Source of the DNA: Saccharothrix algeriensis
Lineage (GTDB): Bacteria > Actinomycetota > Actinomycetes > Mycobacteriales > Pseudonocardiaceae
Direction of reading: 5' to 3'
Length of the DNA stretch: 64,000 nt
Assembly: GCF_016907655.1 (NCBI RefSeq)
Contig: NZ_JAFBCL010000001.1
Coordinates: 3,444,001-3,508,000 of the forward strand
Below, one piece after another: positions 7,406-19,275 of the stretch. Below the pieces are notes generated by a model that saw only the letters and a list, made by a program, of their open reading frames with translations, was not told where the DNA came from and did no database searches. Numbering within the stretch: the stretch's first letter is position 1; each line of letters begins with the position of its first letter. Both the position numbers and the translations under genes were made by a program.

Positions 7406-7458
7406 TTGTCCACAGGTTGTGGATGAAGCTGTGCACAGGCTGTGGACCCTGTGGATGA
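7406..7458. promoter_or_regulatory. Cluster of four DnaA-box-like 9-mers
   Basis: The 56-bp gap between two convergent genes contains TTGTCCACA (7406-7414), TGTGGATGA (7418-7426), TGTGGACCC (7441-7449) and TGTGGATGA (7450-7458). The first matches the actinobacterial DnaA box consensus exactly; the others are one or two bases off, in inverse orientation. It is not near dnaA/dnaN, so it would be an accessory DnaA-binding site if real. Confidence 0.4.
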
Positions 7459-7461
7459 CCG

Positions 7462-8298
7462 TCAGGCCGGCAGGTCCTGCGTGCCCAGGCCCCACAGCCG
7501 GCCGGTGAACGGGCGGGTCGCCTCGGCGTAGCAGACGACCGTCGTGTAGCCCTCGGACCAGGCTTGGCTGCCGAACGCGCGCCAGGAGGCGAACACGTCC
7601 TGCCGCCGCGCGCCGACGTACCCGGCGACGGCGGTCGCGCAGTGCTCCCCCGCGCGGGCGTCGACCTGCTCCCCGGACGGCGTCGGCTCGCCCGGCTCGC
7701 CCAGGTCCAGCACGCCCGGCACGGCCTCGGCGAGGTGCGGGCCGTCGCAGGCGGTGATGCCCGGGTCGGCCTCCTCGGCGGGCGAGCGCTGCGCGCACAG
7801 CTGCACCTGGGCGAACCCGGCGGCCTTGAGCAGGTCCTTCACCGGGCCGGTGCGCTTGCGGCGCTGTCCGTCCGGGGCCAGTTCGACCACCGTGCACAGC
7901 CGCCAGCGGTCGCCCCTGGCCCACCCGTCGAGGCTGGGCCAGAGCACCCTGGCCTGGAGCCGGGTGGCGTCGTGGTCGCCGCTGCCCAGGTAGCCCGCCA
8001 TCGCCGCCCGGCAGGCGGGCAGCGCCTGGCGGCGCAGGTCGCGCTCACCCGGGTGGGCACCGCCCATCCCGGTGAACTGGCCGATGCCGACGACCTCGCC
8101 CTCGTGCGGCTGGGCGCAGTCGACCACGCCCAGGGCGCCGTCCGTGCACTGGCCGGTCCCGGGCAGGTCGTCGGCGCGGGGCAGGATCGAGGGCCGGACG
8201 ACCTCCGCGTCCGGCACGCCGGCGACGGACGCCGTGCAGCCGGTGAGCAGGGCGAGCGACAACCCGAGCACCCCGACCGCCGCCCGCCTGCGCCGCAC
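7462..8298 (-). CDS. Septum-formation-type lipoprotein
   Basis: Starting at GTG 8298 the product has 278 residues. Its N-terminus is RRRRAA, then a hydrophobic core, then the lipobox LLTGC with Cys21, so it is exported and lipid-anchored. The longer frame to 8439 adds an Arg-rich, low-complexity leader before the signal and is rejected. The mature part has paired cysteines and the CxxPHxGEV pattern (DCAQPHEGEVVG, and a second CDGPHLAEAV) seen twice, the hallmark of the actinobacterial septum formation (Septum_form) domain; here the domain is duplicated. The exact role is unknown. It is convergent with the preceding gene. Confidence 0.8.
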   Translation of the reverse strand: MRRRRAAVGVLGLSLALLTGCTASVAGVPDAEVVRPSILPRADDLPGTGQCTDGALGVVDCAQPHEGEVVGIGQFTGMGGAHPGERDLRRQALPACRAAMAGYLGSGDHDATRLQARVLWPSLDGWARGDRWRLCTVVELAPDGQRRKRTGPVKDLLKAAGFAQVQLCAQRSPAEEADPGITACDGPHLAEAVPGVLDLGEPGEPTPSGEQVDARAGEHCATAVAGYVGARRQDVFASWRAFGSQAWSEGYTTVVCYAEATRPFTGRLWGLGTQDLPA

Positions 8299-8541
8299 GG
8301 GGATCAGCCTACTGCGACGGGTGCGGCGGCCCGCCCGGGTGATCGACCGCCGCCCGGCCGGGTGCGCGGAGCCGAGGGCGCGCCGGTCGGGCGCGGGGTG
8401 ACCGGCCCGCGCGGTGCGCGGGGAAGGGTCACGATTCAACTACGCCACCGGTCCACGGACCACCGGACCCGGTGACGACCCTCCCCCTACGGGCCTAGCA
8501 TCGCGCGACACCCAGTCACCAGGTCCACACGGAGGGCACCG

Positions 8542-8802
8542 ATGCCTCGACCACCCAGCCTGCGCTGGAGCAACTGGAACCTGCTGCTGCTCGTTCCCCT
8601 GCTGATGCTCGTCACGCCGTGGTTCAACTCCGACGAACCCCGGCTGTTCGGGCTGCCGTTCTTCTACTGGTTCCAGTTCGCCTGGGTGCCGGTCGGCGTC
8701 GTGTGCGTCGGCCTCGTCCACGTCAAGACCAGGGACGAGCCCGTCACCAGGGGCAGACCGGACCTGATCGGCGTGGACGACCTGGACGAGGGGGCGAAGT
8801 AG
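8542..8802 (+). CDS. DUF3311 membrane protein
   Basis: The 86-residue protein has two hydrophobic helices (about 12-28 and 42-62), with the DUF3311 core LPFFYWFQFAWVPVG between and within them. ATG at 8542 has GGAGGG about 6 bases upstream. Its stop codon abuts the ATG of the sodium-solute symporter gene with no gap. In actinobacteria DUF3311 proteins are nearly always encoded directly before a monocarboxylate-type symporter and are assumed to be a small accessory subunit. The function is inferred from that context. Confidence 0.88.
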   Translation: MPRPPSLRWSNWNLLLLVPLLMLVTPWFNSDEPRLFGLPFFYWFQFAWVPVGVVCVGLVHVKTRDEPVTRGRPDLIGVDDLDEGAK

Positions 8803-10470
8803 ATGCGGTGGACCGAACTGATCGTCTTCAGCGCGCTGTTCCTCCTGGTCACCGTGCTGGGGTTCGTCGCGGCGCGGTGGCGGGCCGGCTCCACGCTCGA
8901 CCACCTCGACGAGTGGGGGCTGGGCGGCCGCAAGTTCGGCTCGTGGATCACCTGGTTCCTGGTCGGCGGCGACCTCTACACCGCCTACACGTTCGTCGCG
9001 GTGCCCGCCCTGGTGTTCGGCGCGGGCGCGACGGGCTTCTTCGCCCTGCCGTACACGGTGGTCCTGTACCCGATCGTCTTCCTGCCGCTGGTGCGGATGT
9101 GGTCGGTGTCCCGCGTGCACGGCTACGTGACACCCGCCGACTTCGTGCGCGGCCGGTACGGCTCGCACTGGCTGGCGCTGCTGATCGCGGTCACCGGCAT
9201 CGTCGCGACCATGCCCTACATCGCGCTGCAGCTGGTCGGCCTGGAGGCCGTGCTGCGCACCATGGGGCTCAACGGGGCCGGCGTGCTCGGCCACCTGCCG
9301 CTGCTGATCGCGTTCGTGATCCTCGCGCTGTACACCTACCAGTCGGGCCTGCGCGCGCCGGCGCTGATCGCGTTCGTCAAGGACACCCTGATCTACCTGG
9401 TGATCCTGGTCGCCGTCGTCTACCTGCCCGCCAAGTTCGGCGGCTGGGGCGCCATCTTCGACACCGCGCAGGCGAAGTACGACGCGTCGCCGCAGAAGTC
9501 CGACGGCATCGTGCTCAACGGCAACAACCAGCTGCAGTACGCGACGCTCGCGCTGGGCTCCGCGCTGGCGCTGTTCCTCTACCCGCACTCGCTGACCGGC
9601 ATCCTCGCCTCGCGGGGCCGCAACGTCATCAAGCGCAACATGGTCGCCCTGCCCGCGTACTCGCTGCTGCTGGGCCTGCTGGCGATGCTGGGCTTCGTGG
9701 CGATCAGCGCGGGCGTCGTGCCGATCACCAACCAGGCCACCGGCCGCGGCGACACCAACACCATCATCCCGGTGCTGTTCGGCGCGGAGTTCCCGGCCTG
9801 GTTCGCGGGGATCGCCTTCGCGGCCATCGGGATCGGCGCCCTGGTGCCCGCCGCCATCATGTCCATCGCGGCGGCGAACCTGTGGACCCGCAACATCTAC
9901 AAGGAGTACCTGAAGAAGGGCGCAACGCCGAAGCAGGAGGCGAAGCAGGCCAAGATCGCCTCGCTGGTGGTGAAGTTCGGCGCGGTCGCGTTCATCGTGT
10001 TCATCGACCCGCAGTTCTCCATCGACCTCCAGCTCATCGGCGGCGTCATGATCCTCCAGACGCTGCCCGCCGTCGCGATCGCCCTGTACACCAGGTGGTT
10101 CCACGTCTACGGGCTGGTCGCCGGGTGGGTCGTCGGCATGGGCTGGGGCATGTGGCTGCTCTACCACATCAGCACGCCGGACGTGCGCGACCAGGCCACC
10201 GGCAAGCTCGTCACGGCGGGCCGCCCGCACTTCGCCGGTTCCGCGCTGGCGCTGGACGAGCTGTCGCTGTTCGGCTGGCAGCCGTTCGCCGGCTCGACCG
10301 TGCAGGTCTACGTCGGCGTGGTCGCCGTCGTGGCCAACCTGCTGGTCGCCGTCGTCGTGACGCTGGTCGCCAAGCAGCTGCGCGTCTTCAACGGCACCGA
10401 CGAGACCTCCGCCGACGACTACCACGTGGACGAGGACAGCAAGCGGGTCAAGCCGGTCGCCGCGCACTGA
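8803..10470 (+). CDS. Sodium:solute symporter, monocarboxylate (MctP-like) type
   Basis: The 555-residue protein carries about 13 hydrophobic segments and an early family motif (LGGRKFGSWITWFLVGGD, residues about 43-60) of the SSS/SLC5 family. The combination with DUF3311 is typical of actinobacterial and rhizobial monocarboxylate permeases that take up pyruvate, lactate or acetate with sodium or protons. The start codon directly follows the DUF3311 stop, so the two genes form one operon. The substrate is inferred from context and similarity, not from a diagnostic residue. The C-terminal tail is hydrophilic (DETSADDYHVDEDSK). A 19-bp hairpin lies downstream. Confidence 0.88.
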   Translation: MRWTELIVFSALFLLVTVLGFVAARWRAGSTLDHLDEWGLGGRKFGSWITWFLVGGDLYTAYTFVAVPALVFGAGATGFFALPYTVVLYPIVFLPLVRMWSVSRVHGYVTPADFVRGRYGSHWLALLIAVTGIVATMPYIALQLVGLEAVLRTMGLNGAGVLGHLPLLIAFVILALYTYQSGLRAPALIAFVKDTLIYLVILVAVVYLPAKFGGWGAIFDTAQAKYDASPQKSDGIVLNGNNQLQYATLALGSALALFLYPHSLTGILASRGRNVIKRNMVALPAYSLLLGLLAMLGFVAISAGVVPITNQATGRGDTNTIIPVLFGAEFPAWFAGIAFAAIGIGALVPAAIMSIAAANLWTRNIYKEYLKKGATPKQEAKQAKIASLVVKFGAVAFIVFIDPQFSIDLQLIGGVMILQTLPAVAIALYTRWFHVYGLVAGWVVGMGWGMWLLYHISTPDVRDQATGKLVTAGRPHFAGSALALDELSLFGWQPFAGSTVQVYVGVVAVVANLLVAVVVTLVAKQLRVFNGTDETSADDYHVDEDSKRVKPVAAH

Positions 10471-10567
10471 CGCGCCGCGCCGCACCGGTCGCGCGGCCGG
10501 TGCGGTGCGGTGCGGCCGGTGCGGTGCGGCCGGCGGGACCGGCCGCGCGGTACGTCCCGGTGGGCGC

Positions 10568-10611
10568 GGGCCCGGTCGGGCCGCCCCCCGGCGGGCGGCC
10601 CGACCGGGCCC
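10568..10611. terminator. Bidirectional hairpin between convergent genes
   Basis: A perfect 19-bp GC-rich stem (10568-10586 with 10593-10611) with a 6-base loop separates the symporter gene from the convergent ROK kinase gene. There is no T tract, as is common for actinobacterial terminators. Just before it, 10490-10540 is a low-complexity run of GGTGCGGTGCGGCC units. Confidence 0.75.
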
Positions 10612-10617
10612 CGGCGG

Positions 10618-11526
10618 TCACCCGGGCCGCAGCACCAGCGCCGCCGCGCCGACCAGCCCCGCGAGCCCGCCGAGCCGGGCCGGCTCCACCCGCAGACCGC
10701 CCAGGTAGGACAGCCCGCAGTGCTCGGCGACGGTCCGGCGGACCGGGCCCAGCAGCAGGTCGCCCGCCTGCGCCACACCACCGCCGACCACCGCCAGGTC
10801 CAGGTCGCACAGCGCCGCCGCCGCCGCGATCGCCAGCCCCACCGCGCGCCCGGCGCGCTCGAACGCCGCCCTCGGCAGCTCCTCGCCGACCGACGCCGCC
10901 GCCGCGAGGTGCGCCGCGTCCGCGTTCTCCGGGCCCTGCCACCCCTGCCGCCGCGCCCACGCCACCAGGCGCGGCCCGCCCGCGACGGTCTCCGCGCAGC
11001 CCCGGCCGCCGCACGAGCAGGGCTCGCCGCCCGGCTCCACGACGACGTGCCCGATGTGCCCGGCGTTGCCCGAGCGCCCGCCGAACGGCCGCCCGTCCAG
11101 CACCAGCCCGCCGCCGACCCCGGTCGACACCACCAGCCCGACCATGAACCGGCTGCCCCGGCCCGCGCCCAGCCAGTGCTCGCCCAGGGCCATGCACGCC
11201 CCGTCGCCCGCCAGCTCCACCGGCACGCCGGGCAGCAGCTCGCAGACCCGGTCGCGCAGCGGGAACCCGCGCCACGCCGGGACGTTGATCGGGCTCGCGG
11301 TGCCCGCCGCGGCGTCCACCGGCCCCGCGCACGCGATGCCGACGCCCGCGACCGGCTCGCCCCGCAGCACCTGCTCGACGACGTCGACCACCGCCCGCCA
11401 CGTCCGCTCGGGGTGGTCGGTGGGCGTCGCCACCCGGACCTCCCGCCGCACCGCGCCGCCGCGGTCCACCAGCGCGCCGGCGATCTTGGTGCCGCCGATG
11501 TCCACTGCCAGCACCAGGTCCGTCAC
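10618..11526 (-). CDS. ROK-family sugar kinase
   Basis: The 302-residue protein begins with the phosphate-binding DIGGTKIAGALVD (9-21). It has a GDG motif with the likely catalytic Asp108, and the ROK zinc site GHIGH (156-160) with CSCGGRGC (170-177). There is no N-terminal HTH, so it is a kinase rather than a NagC-type repressor. Substrates in this family include glucose, N-acetylglucosamine and N-acetylmannosamine; the sequence does not settle which. It is transcribed convergently with the symporter, and no sugar transporter is adjacent, so glucokinase activity is a reasonable but unproved guess. Confidence 0.9.
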   Translation of the reverse strand: MTDLVLAVDIGGTKIAGALVDRGGAVRREVRVATPTDHPERTWRAVVDVVEQVLRGEPVAGVGIACAGPVDAAAGTASPINVPAWRGFPLRDRVCELLPGVPVELAGDGACMALGEHWLGAGRGSRFMVGLVVSTGVGGGLVLDGRPFGGRSGNAGHIGHVVVEPGGEPCSCGGRGCAETVAGGPRLVAWARRQGWQGPENADAAHLAAAASVGEELPRAAFERAGRAVGLAIAAAAALCDLDLAVVGGGVAQAGDLLLGPVRRTVAEHCGLSYLGGLRVEPARLGGLAGLVGAAALVLRPG

Positions 11527-11591
11527 ACCAGCACCCTAAGCCGTGCCCGGCCGATCGCGAAGCGGCGCGGGACCGGGCCGGAGCGCCCCGG

Positions 11592-13736
11592 TCAGCGCTT
11601 GAGCATCCGGGTCAGGCCCGCCGCGACCGTCGTCGCCAGCACCCACCCGGTGACGATCAGCGACGCCGCGATCCACTGCGACGGGCCGCCGGTCTGCCAC
11701 CGGTTCTTGTTGCCCAGGTCGACGATCGGCACCACCAGGTCGATGGTGTAGAGCCACGCGTTCCAGGACAGCCGGTCGTCGGAGTTGATCACCTCCAGCG
11801 GCCCGGCGGTGGTGAACCACAGGCTGCCCAGCACCCACGACACCACCAGCCACGCCAGCGCGCGCGCCGGCCGGTAGCCGTAGCCCACCATGGACCGCTG
11901 GAGCCAGCTCCACAGCAGCACCAGCGGGCGCAGCCAGCGCCGCCCCTCGGCCACCGCCCGGTACCGCAGCCGCTGCTTCTCCACCAGCACGGTCGCCGCG
12001 TGCTCGTCGGTGCCGCTGGCCCGCAGCATCTCGGCGAACTGGTCGTAGGGCCCCGGCCGGTAGGTGCGCCGCATGGCCTGCCGCAGCCACCGCAGGCGGC
12101 GGTCGACCTCCTCGTCGTCGCGCAGGTCGATCGGGTGCCGCAGCGAGTCGTAGCGGAACTCCTCCAGGTCGATGTACCCGGTGGCCGACCAGAACGCCTC
12201 GTTGTCCTCCAGCGAGGTGCAGCGCACCTGCCGCAGCGTCACGTCGCCGCGCGGCGGGCTGACCGGGGTGAGCACCAGCTCCTGCACCTGCATCCCGAGC
12301 AGGTTCAGCGCGTGGCTGTCGAGCTTGTCGCCGAGCACCGCGCCCGCGAAGGTCGCCATCCGCCCCACCTGCGCCCGGCGGGCCCGCACGCCGCCGTGCG
12401 CGACGAACTCCTTCGCGCCGCGCGCGCAGATCAGGTCCCGGCCGATCACCGCGCCGCCGACGTCCAGCGACGGCTTGCCCGCCGGCATGTGCCGGTAGCG
12501 GCCGGGCCGGGTGACGCGGCTGCCGCGCAGGTCGAGGTTGGCGCCCACGTGCACGCCGCGCAGCTCCACCCCGCCCGCGACCTCCACCTCGCGCAGGGTG
12601 AGGTTGCTGCCGACCTGCGACCGGTTGCCGAGCACGGCGTCCGCCCGCGGGTTGTCCAGCGCGGACCCGTCGAGCGTCAGGCTGCCCTTCACCCGCAGGT
12701 CCACCATCCGCACCTGGCCGCGCACCCGGGCCCGGCGGCCGATGACGTCGCCGCCGACCTGCGCGCCGTCCAGGTGCAGCGCCCGCCCGTGCCCGGTCGG
12801 GTCGGTGCCGCCGGGCGCCTGGAGGGCGTCGAACCGGCCGTCGGACAGCGAGAGCGTCCCGCCGAGCGAGGCGTTGACCATGCGGACGGTGCCCGCGCTG
12901 CCGAAGCCGCGGTCCAGGTGCACGTCGCCGGTCACCGCGCCGCGGTCCAGCACGAGGGTGGACGTGGGGTCCGCGTGCGGGTCGAGCGCGGTCTCCTCGT
13001 CCTCCCGGCCGTCGGACAGCGCGGCCCCGCGCAGCGTCAGCTCCGACTCGACCCGCACGCCGGCCAGCAGCACCGTGCCGCGGATCGCGGCGTCGTTCAG
13101 CAGCAGGCTGCCGCCGACGTGGGCGTTGGTGGCCTGCACCGCGTGGCCCGCCGGGTTGTCCAGCACGGCGTTCGCGAAGTTGCAGTAGCCGCCGACCTGC
13201 GCGCTGGCCAGCCGCAGCTCGCCGGCCACCACCACCCGCTGCGCCAGCAGCGCGCCCGCGAGCTTGACCCGGTCCGCCTGCACGGCCACCCCGCCCGGCA
13301 CGCGCAGGGTGCAGTCCCGCAGCGACAGCGACGCGGCGATGTCGGCGTCGGTGAGGTCCACCAGCCCCTCGACCGTGCTGCCCGCCAGGGAGACCTCGTT
13401 GGCGCTGCCGAGGTTGCGCGCCGACAGGCCGGGCAGCCGGCAGTCGGCGAACTCCACGCCGGCGAGCTTGGCCTGCCGCAGGTCCGGTGGCTCCTGGAAC
13501 CGGCAGCGCACGAACTCCAGCAGGTAGTTCAGCTCGACCGCCCGCAGGTCCAGCGGCCCGGTCAGGAACTTGTCGGCCACCCGGACCACCGGCGTCGCGT
13601 TCGGCCTGCGCCGGGGCAGCAGCCGCCCGCCGTCGGCCTCGGTCAACCCCCGCAGCACCTCCGCCGCGGGCATCCAGTGGGCGCGCGGCGGATCGGGGTC
13701 GAACACGTCCAGCCCCTGCCCGCCCGTCCCGGTCAT
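11592..13736 (-). CDS. Beta-helical repeat protein with C-terminal membrane helices
   Basis: Of 714 residues, about 40-480 consist of irregular repeats of around 20 residues with alternating hydrophobics and DL, SLTL or NLDL cores (for example GSLTLDGSAL, GANLDLRGSRV). These suggest a right-handed beta-helix of the pentapeptide/bactofilin-like kind. A charged region follows, then about three hydrophobic helices near the C-terminus (about 615-635, 645-665, 690-710). Close relatives in actinomycetes are often called oxidoreductases, but no cofactor motif is visible, so I do not use that name. It probably faces the cytoplasm as a membrane-bound scaffold. It is encoded alone, 66 bp after the start of the ROK kinase gene. 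Confidence 0.75.
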   Translation of the reverse strand: MTGTGGQGLDVFDPDPPRAHWMPAAEVLRGLTEADGGRLLPRRRPNATPVVRVADKFLTGPLDLRAVELNYLLEFVRCRFQEPPDLRQAKLAGVEFADCRLPGLSARNLGSANEVSLAGSTVEGLVDLTDADIAASLSLRDCTLRVPGGVAVQADRVKLAGALLAQRVVVAGELRLASAQVGGYCNFANAVLDNPAGHAVQATNAHVGGSLLLNDAAIRGTVLLAGVRVESELTLRGAALSDGREDEETALDPHADPTSTLVLDRGAVTGDVHLDRGFGSAGTVRMVNASLGGTLSLSDGRFDALQAPGGTDPTGHGRALHLDGAQVGGDVIGRRARVRGQVRMVDLRVKGSLTLDGSALDNPRADAVLGNRSQVGSNLTLREVEVAGGVELRGVHVGANLDLRGSRVTRPGRYRHMPAGKPSLDVGGAVIGRDLICARGAKEFVAHGGVRARRAQVGRMATFAGAVLGDKLDSHALNLLGMQVQELVLTPVSPPRGDVTLRQVRCTSLEDNEAFWSATGYIDLEEFRYDSLRHPIDLRDDEEVDRRLRWLRQAMRRTYRPGPYDQFAEMLRASGTDEHAATVLVEKQRLRYRAVAEGRRWLRPLVLLWSWLQRSMVGYGYRPARALAWLVVSWVLGSLWFTTAGPLEVINSDDRLSWNAWLYTIDLVVPIVDLGNKNRWQTGGPSQWIAASLIVTGWVLATTVAAGLTRMLKR

Positions 13737-13792
13737 GTGATCGACAATGCGGGTTGATCAGCCCACCCGCAAGGAAAACCGGCGGAACGACG

Positions 13793-13830
13793 GCGGCGCC
13801 GGCGGCGGAAGATTCCGCCGCCGGCGCCGC
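13793..13830 (-). terminator. Hairpin at the end of the amino acid ABC operon
   Basis: An 18-bp perfect stem (13793-13810 with 13813-13830), centred on GGAAGATTCC, lies downstream of the last gene of the ABC operon. It also lies just upstream of the start of the beta-helical protein gene, so it would insulate the two minus-strand units. Confidence 0.7.
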
Positions 13831-13840
13831 GGCCGGCCGT

Positions 13841-13879
13841 CGGGCCCCGTCGTCGGGCCCCGTCGTCGGGCCCCGTCCC
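13841..13879. repeat. Three tandem copies of a 13-bp unit
   Basis: CGGGCCCCGTCGT occurs at 13841-13853 and 13854-13866, and as CGGGCCCCGTCCC at 13867-13879. The repeat sits directly after the ABC ATPase stop codon, between it and the hairpin. Confidence 0.85.
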
Positions 13880-13885
13880 CGGCCG

Positions 13886-14668
13886 TCAGGCCGCGGGGCC
13901 CTGGTGGGTCGGGTCGAGCACGCGGGCCAGGAACGACCGGGTCCGCTCGTGCCGCGGCTCGCCGATGACCTGCGCCGCCGGGCCCTCCTCCACCACGTAC
14001 CCGCCGTCCATGAACAGCACCCGGTCGGCCACCTCCCGGGCGAACTGCATCTCGTGCGTCACCACGAGCATCGTCATGCCCTCGTCGGCGAGCTGCCGCA
14101 TCACGCCCAGCACGTCGCCCACCAGCTCCGGGTCCAGTGCCGAGGTCGGCTCGTCGAACAGCATCACCGACGGGTCCATGGACAGCGCCCGCGCGATCGC
14201 CACCCGCTGCTGCTGCCCGCCGGACAGCTGCGCCGGCATGGCGTTCGCCTTCTCCGACAGGCCCACCCGCTCCAGGTTGCGCAGGGCGATCCGCTGCGCC
14301 TCCTCGGGCGGGCGCTTGAGCACCTTGCGCTGCGCGACCGTCAGGTTGTTCAGCACGTTGAGGTGGGAGAACAGGTTGAACCCCTGGAACACCATCCCGA
14401 TGCCGGTCCGCGCCCGGTCGATGTCGACGTCCGGGTCGGTCAGCTCGACGCCGTTGACGGTGATCCGGCCGTCGGTCGGCTCCTCCAGCAGGTTCACGCA
14501 CCGCAGCAGCGTGGACTTGCCCGAGCCGGACGGCCCGATGACGCACACCACGTCGCCGCGCCGGACGGAGACGTCGATGCCCTTGAGCACCTCCAGCGCC
14601 CCGAACGACTTCTTCAGGCCCGTGATCCGCACGGCGAGGTCGTCGGGGACCTCGGGAACTGCGGTCAT
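13886..14668 (-). CDS. Polar amino acid ABC transporter ATP-binding protein
   Basis: The 260-residue ATPase has Walker [10 protein letters not shown] (about 45-53), the Q-loop, the signature [15 protein letters not shown] (about 148-162), Walker [12 protein letters not shown] and the H-loop VTHEM. The length and motifs are those of the GlnQ/HisP class that energises polar amino acid import at the cytoplasmic membrane. It is the last gene of a three-gene operon (binding protein, permease, ATPase), starting 5 bp after the permease stop. Confidence 0.95.
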   Translation of the reverse strand: MTAVPEVPDDLAVRITGLKKSFGALEVLKGIDVSVRRGDVVCVIGPSGSGKSTLLRCVNLLEEPTDGRITVNGVELTDPDVDIDRARTGIGMVFQGFNLFSHLNVLNNLTVAQRKVLKRPPEEAQRIALRNLERVGLSEKANAMPAQLSGGQQQRVAIARALSMDPSVMLFDEPTSALDPELVGDVLGVMRQLADEGMTMLVVTHEMQFAREVADRVLFMDGGYVVEEGPAAQVIGEPRHERTRSFLARVLDPTHQGPAA

Positions 14669-14672
14669 CGCA

Positions 14673-15485
14673 CTACACCCCCGTCGATTCCGGCGTGCTG
14701 ATCTTCCGTCCGCCCGTCCGCCGCTCCAGGTGGCGCGACAGGTGGCCCAGCGGCAGCGTGATGATCAGGTAGCACAGGCCCACCACCAGGATCGGGGTCA
14801 ACGACGGCGACCGGCTCAGCGTCTCGCGGCCGAACTTGGTCAGCTCGTACTGCTCGCGCGCCAAGCCGATGATGTAGATCAGCGACGAGTCCTTGGTGAG
14901 CAGGATCAGCTCGTTGGTCAGCGGCGGCAGGATGATCCGGAACGCCTGCGGGATCACCACCGTGAGCAGCGTGCGGCTGTGCGACATGCCCAGCGACCGG
15001 GCCGCCTCGACCTGGCCCTTGGGCACCGCCTGGATGCCCGCGCGGATCGTCTCCGCCATGTACGCCGCGCCGACGATGCCCAGCGCCAGCATCACCGTGG
15101 AGTAGATGTCGAACTGGATCTGGAACGCCAGCGGCACGCCGAAGCTGAGCGCGATGAACACCAGCAGCGCGGGCACGCCGCGGAAGAACTCGATGTAGAT
15201 CGTGGCCAGCCACCGGTAGGGCGCGACCGACGACAGCTTCATCAGCGCCAGCACCAGGCCGAGCACGAGGCCGAACGCGAAACCCAGCGCGGTGTAGACG
15301 ATCGTGTTCTTCAGCGCCACCGTGATGACGCCGGGGAACATCGACGCCGCGATGTCCAGGTTGAAGAACGCGCGCTTGATCTCGCCCCAGTCGGCGACCA
15401 GCGCCAGGACGGCGATGACCACGACCAGCAGCGCGTACTGGCCGACGCGGAACACCTTCGCGCGCTGTCGCTTGGAGAGTGCCAT
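14673..15485 (-). CDS. Polar amino acid ABC transporter permease
   Basis: The 270-residue membrane protein has a first helix near 15-30 and about five more, plus the EAA loop ([24 protein letters not shown], about 160-183) that contacts the ATPase. It is a single-permease system, so it probably works as a homodimer. ATG at 15485 has GAGGAA about 7 bases upstream. A GC-rich hairpin at 15517-15550 separates it from the binding-protein gene, which may lower its expression relative to the binding protein. Confidence 0.95.
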   Translation of the reverse strand: MALSKRQRAKVFRVGQYALLVVVIAVLALVADWGEIKRAFFNLDIAASMFPGVITVALKNTIVYTALGFAFGLVLGLVLALMKLSSVAPYRWLATIYIEFFRGVPALLVFIALSFGVPLAFQIQFDIYSTVMLALGIVGAAYMAETIRAGIQAVPKGQVEAARSLGMSHSRTLLTVVIPQAFRIILPPLTNELILLTKDSSLIYIIGLAREQYELTKFGRETLSRSPSLTPILVVGLCYLIITLPLGHLSRHLERRTGGRKISTPESTGV

Positions 15486-15516
15486 GTGGATTCCTCGCGG
15501 GGAGTGGGGACAAGGG

Positions 15517-15550
15517 GCGGGGCCGGCCCCGTGTCGGGTGCCGGCCCCGC
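15517..15550 (-). promoter_or_regulatory. Intercistronic hairpin in the ABC operon
   Basis: GCGGGGCCGGC (15517-15527) pairs with GCCGGCCCCGC (15540-15550) around a 12-base loop, just after the binding-protein stop. Such stems often stabilise the upstream message or partly terminate, giving excess binding protein over membrane subunits. Confidence 0.55.
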
Positions 15551-15559
15551 GTCAGCCGA

Positions 15560-16369
15560 CTACTTCTTCTCCGGCTTCTTGCCGAACCACTTCTCGTACA
15601 GCTCGTCGTACTTGCCGCTGTCCCGGGCCTTCTTGAGCACCTCGTCGACCTTCGCCTTGAGGGCGGTGTTGCCCTTCTTCAGGCCGATCCCGTACTGCTC
15701 CTCGGTGTCGAACTCGGCGACCACCGCGGTGTCGGGGAACTCCTTGGCGTAGTCCAGCAGCACGCCGTTGTCGTTGATCGCCGCGTCCACCGCGCCGGTC
15801 CGGACGGCGGTCTCCATCAGCGGCAGGTCCTCGAACTGCACGACCGTGTAGCCGAACTCGGCGGCCTTCTCGTTGGCGTAGATCTCGCCCGTGGTCTCCA
15901 GTTGGACGCCGATCTTCTTGTCCCGCAGGTCCGTGAGACCCTTGACCGGGGAGTCCTTCTTCACCAGCAGCGCCTGCTGGGCGTCGAAGTACGGCTCGGA
16001 GAAGTCGATGACCTCCGCTCGGTCGGGCTTGATGGTCATGCCGGCCGCCGCGAGGTCGCACTTGTTGGTGTTGAAGACCTCGCCGGAGGTGATGGTCTCG
16101 AACGGCGTGTCGAAGATTTCCTGTTCGACGTTCAGCTCCGCGGCGACCAGGTCCACCAGGTCGACGTCGAAGCCGACGGTCTTGTCGCCCTCGCTGTACT
16201 GGAACGGCTTGTAGGAAAGGTGCGTGCAGGTGACCAGCTTGCCGCTCTTGACCAGGGTGATGCCGGACCCGCTGTCCTGCGAGCCGGTGTTGACCTTGGT
16301 AGCGCACGCCGTCATCGCCAGCGCGAGCGCCGGGAGCAGGGCGAGCACTGCGTGCCTGGTAGGGGCCAC
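15560..16369 (-). CDS. Amino acid ABC transporter substrate-binding lipoprotein
   Basis: The 269-residue protein has a lipoprotein signal (hydrophobic 7-18, lipobox AMTAC, Cys22) and a family 3 solute-binding fold (THLSYKPFQYSEGDKTVGFDVDL; later FDVDLVDLVAAEL and MTIKPDRAEVIDFSEPY). It captures a polar amino acid outside the membrane for the permease and ATPase encoded next. GTG at 16369 has GAGGAGTG upstream. The ligand cannot be read with certainty; glutamate, glutamine or another polar amino acid is likely. The C-terminus ends in a Lys-rich tail. Confidence 0.93.
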   Translation of the reverse strand: MAPTRHAVLALLPALALAMTACATKVNTGSQDSGSGITLVKSGKLVTCTHLSYKPFQYSEGDKTVGFDVDLVDLVAAELNVEQEIFDTPFETITSGEVFNTNKCDLAAAGMTIKPDRAEVIDFSEPYFDAQQALLVKKDSPVKGLTDLRDKKIGVQLETTGEIYANEKAAEFGYTVVQFEDLPLMETAVRTGAVDAAINDNGVLLDYAKEFPDTAVVAEFDTEEQYGIGLKKGNTALKAKVDEVLKKARDSGKYDELYEKWFGKKPEKK

Positions 16370-16473
16370 GGCGCGTCACTCCTCGTAACTGTGTAGGTCG
16401 AGTTCCCGGCATACTGCCACCTGGGTGACGTGGTGCACAGCACGTGAGTGTTACAGCGCGACCTGGCGCACGA

Positions 16474-16507
16474 ATCTTGCGTTACAAACGCCATTCGGGC
16501 GCAAGAT
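16474..16507. promoter_or_regulatory. Inverted repeat upstream of the ABC operon
   Basis: ATCTTGCG (16474-16481) and CGCAAGAT (16500-16507) are perfect 8-bp arms with an 18-bp spacer, in the 158-bp gap between the glycosidase stop and the binding-protein start. It may be the glycosidase terminator or an operator for the transporter. Confidence 0.4.
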
Positions 16508-16527
16508 GTTCGGATCTTTGGGTTAAA

Positions 16528-19203
<2,676 letters not shown>

Positions 19204-19275
19204 TGGGCCAGTGTGCGGCATCGGTTCAGTAAACCGGTTACCGGCGGGTTGGCCGCACACCCCGCCGGGTACGGC

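Noticed and set aside
10490..10540. Run of GGTGCGGTGCGGCC units that could look like a CRISPR or iteron array
   Set aside because: The units are short, overlapping and without spacers; it is low-complexity GC-rich sequence before a terminator.
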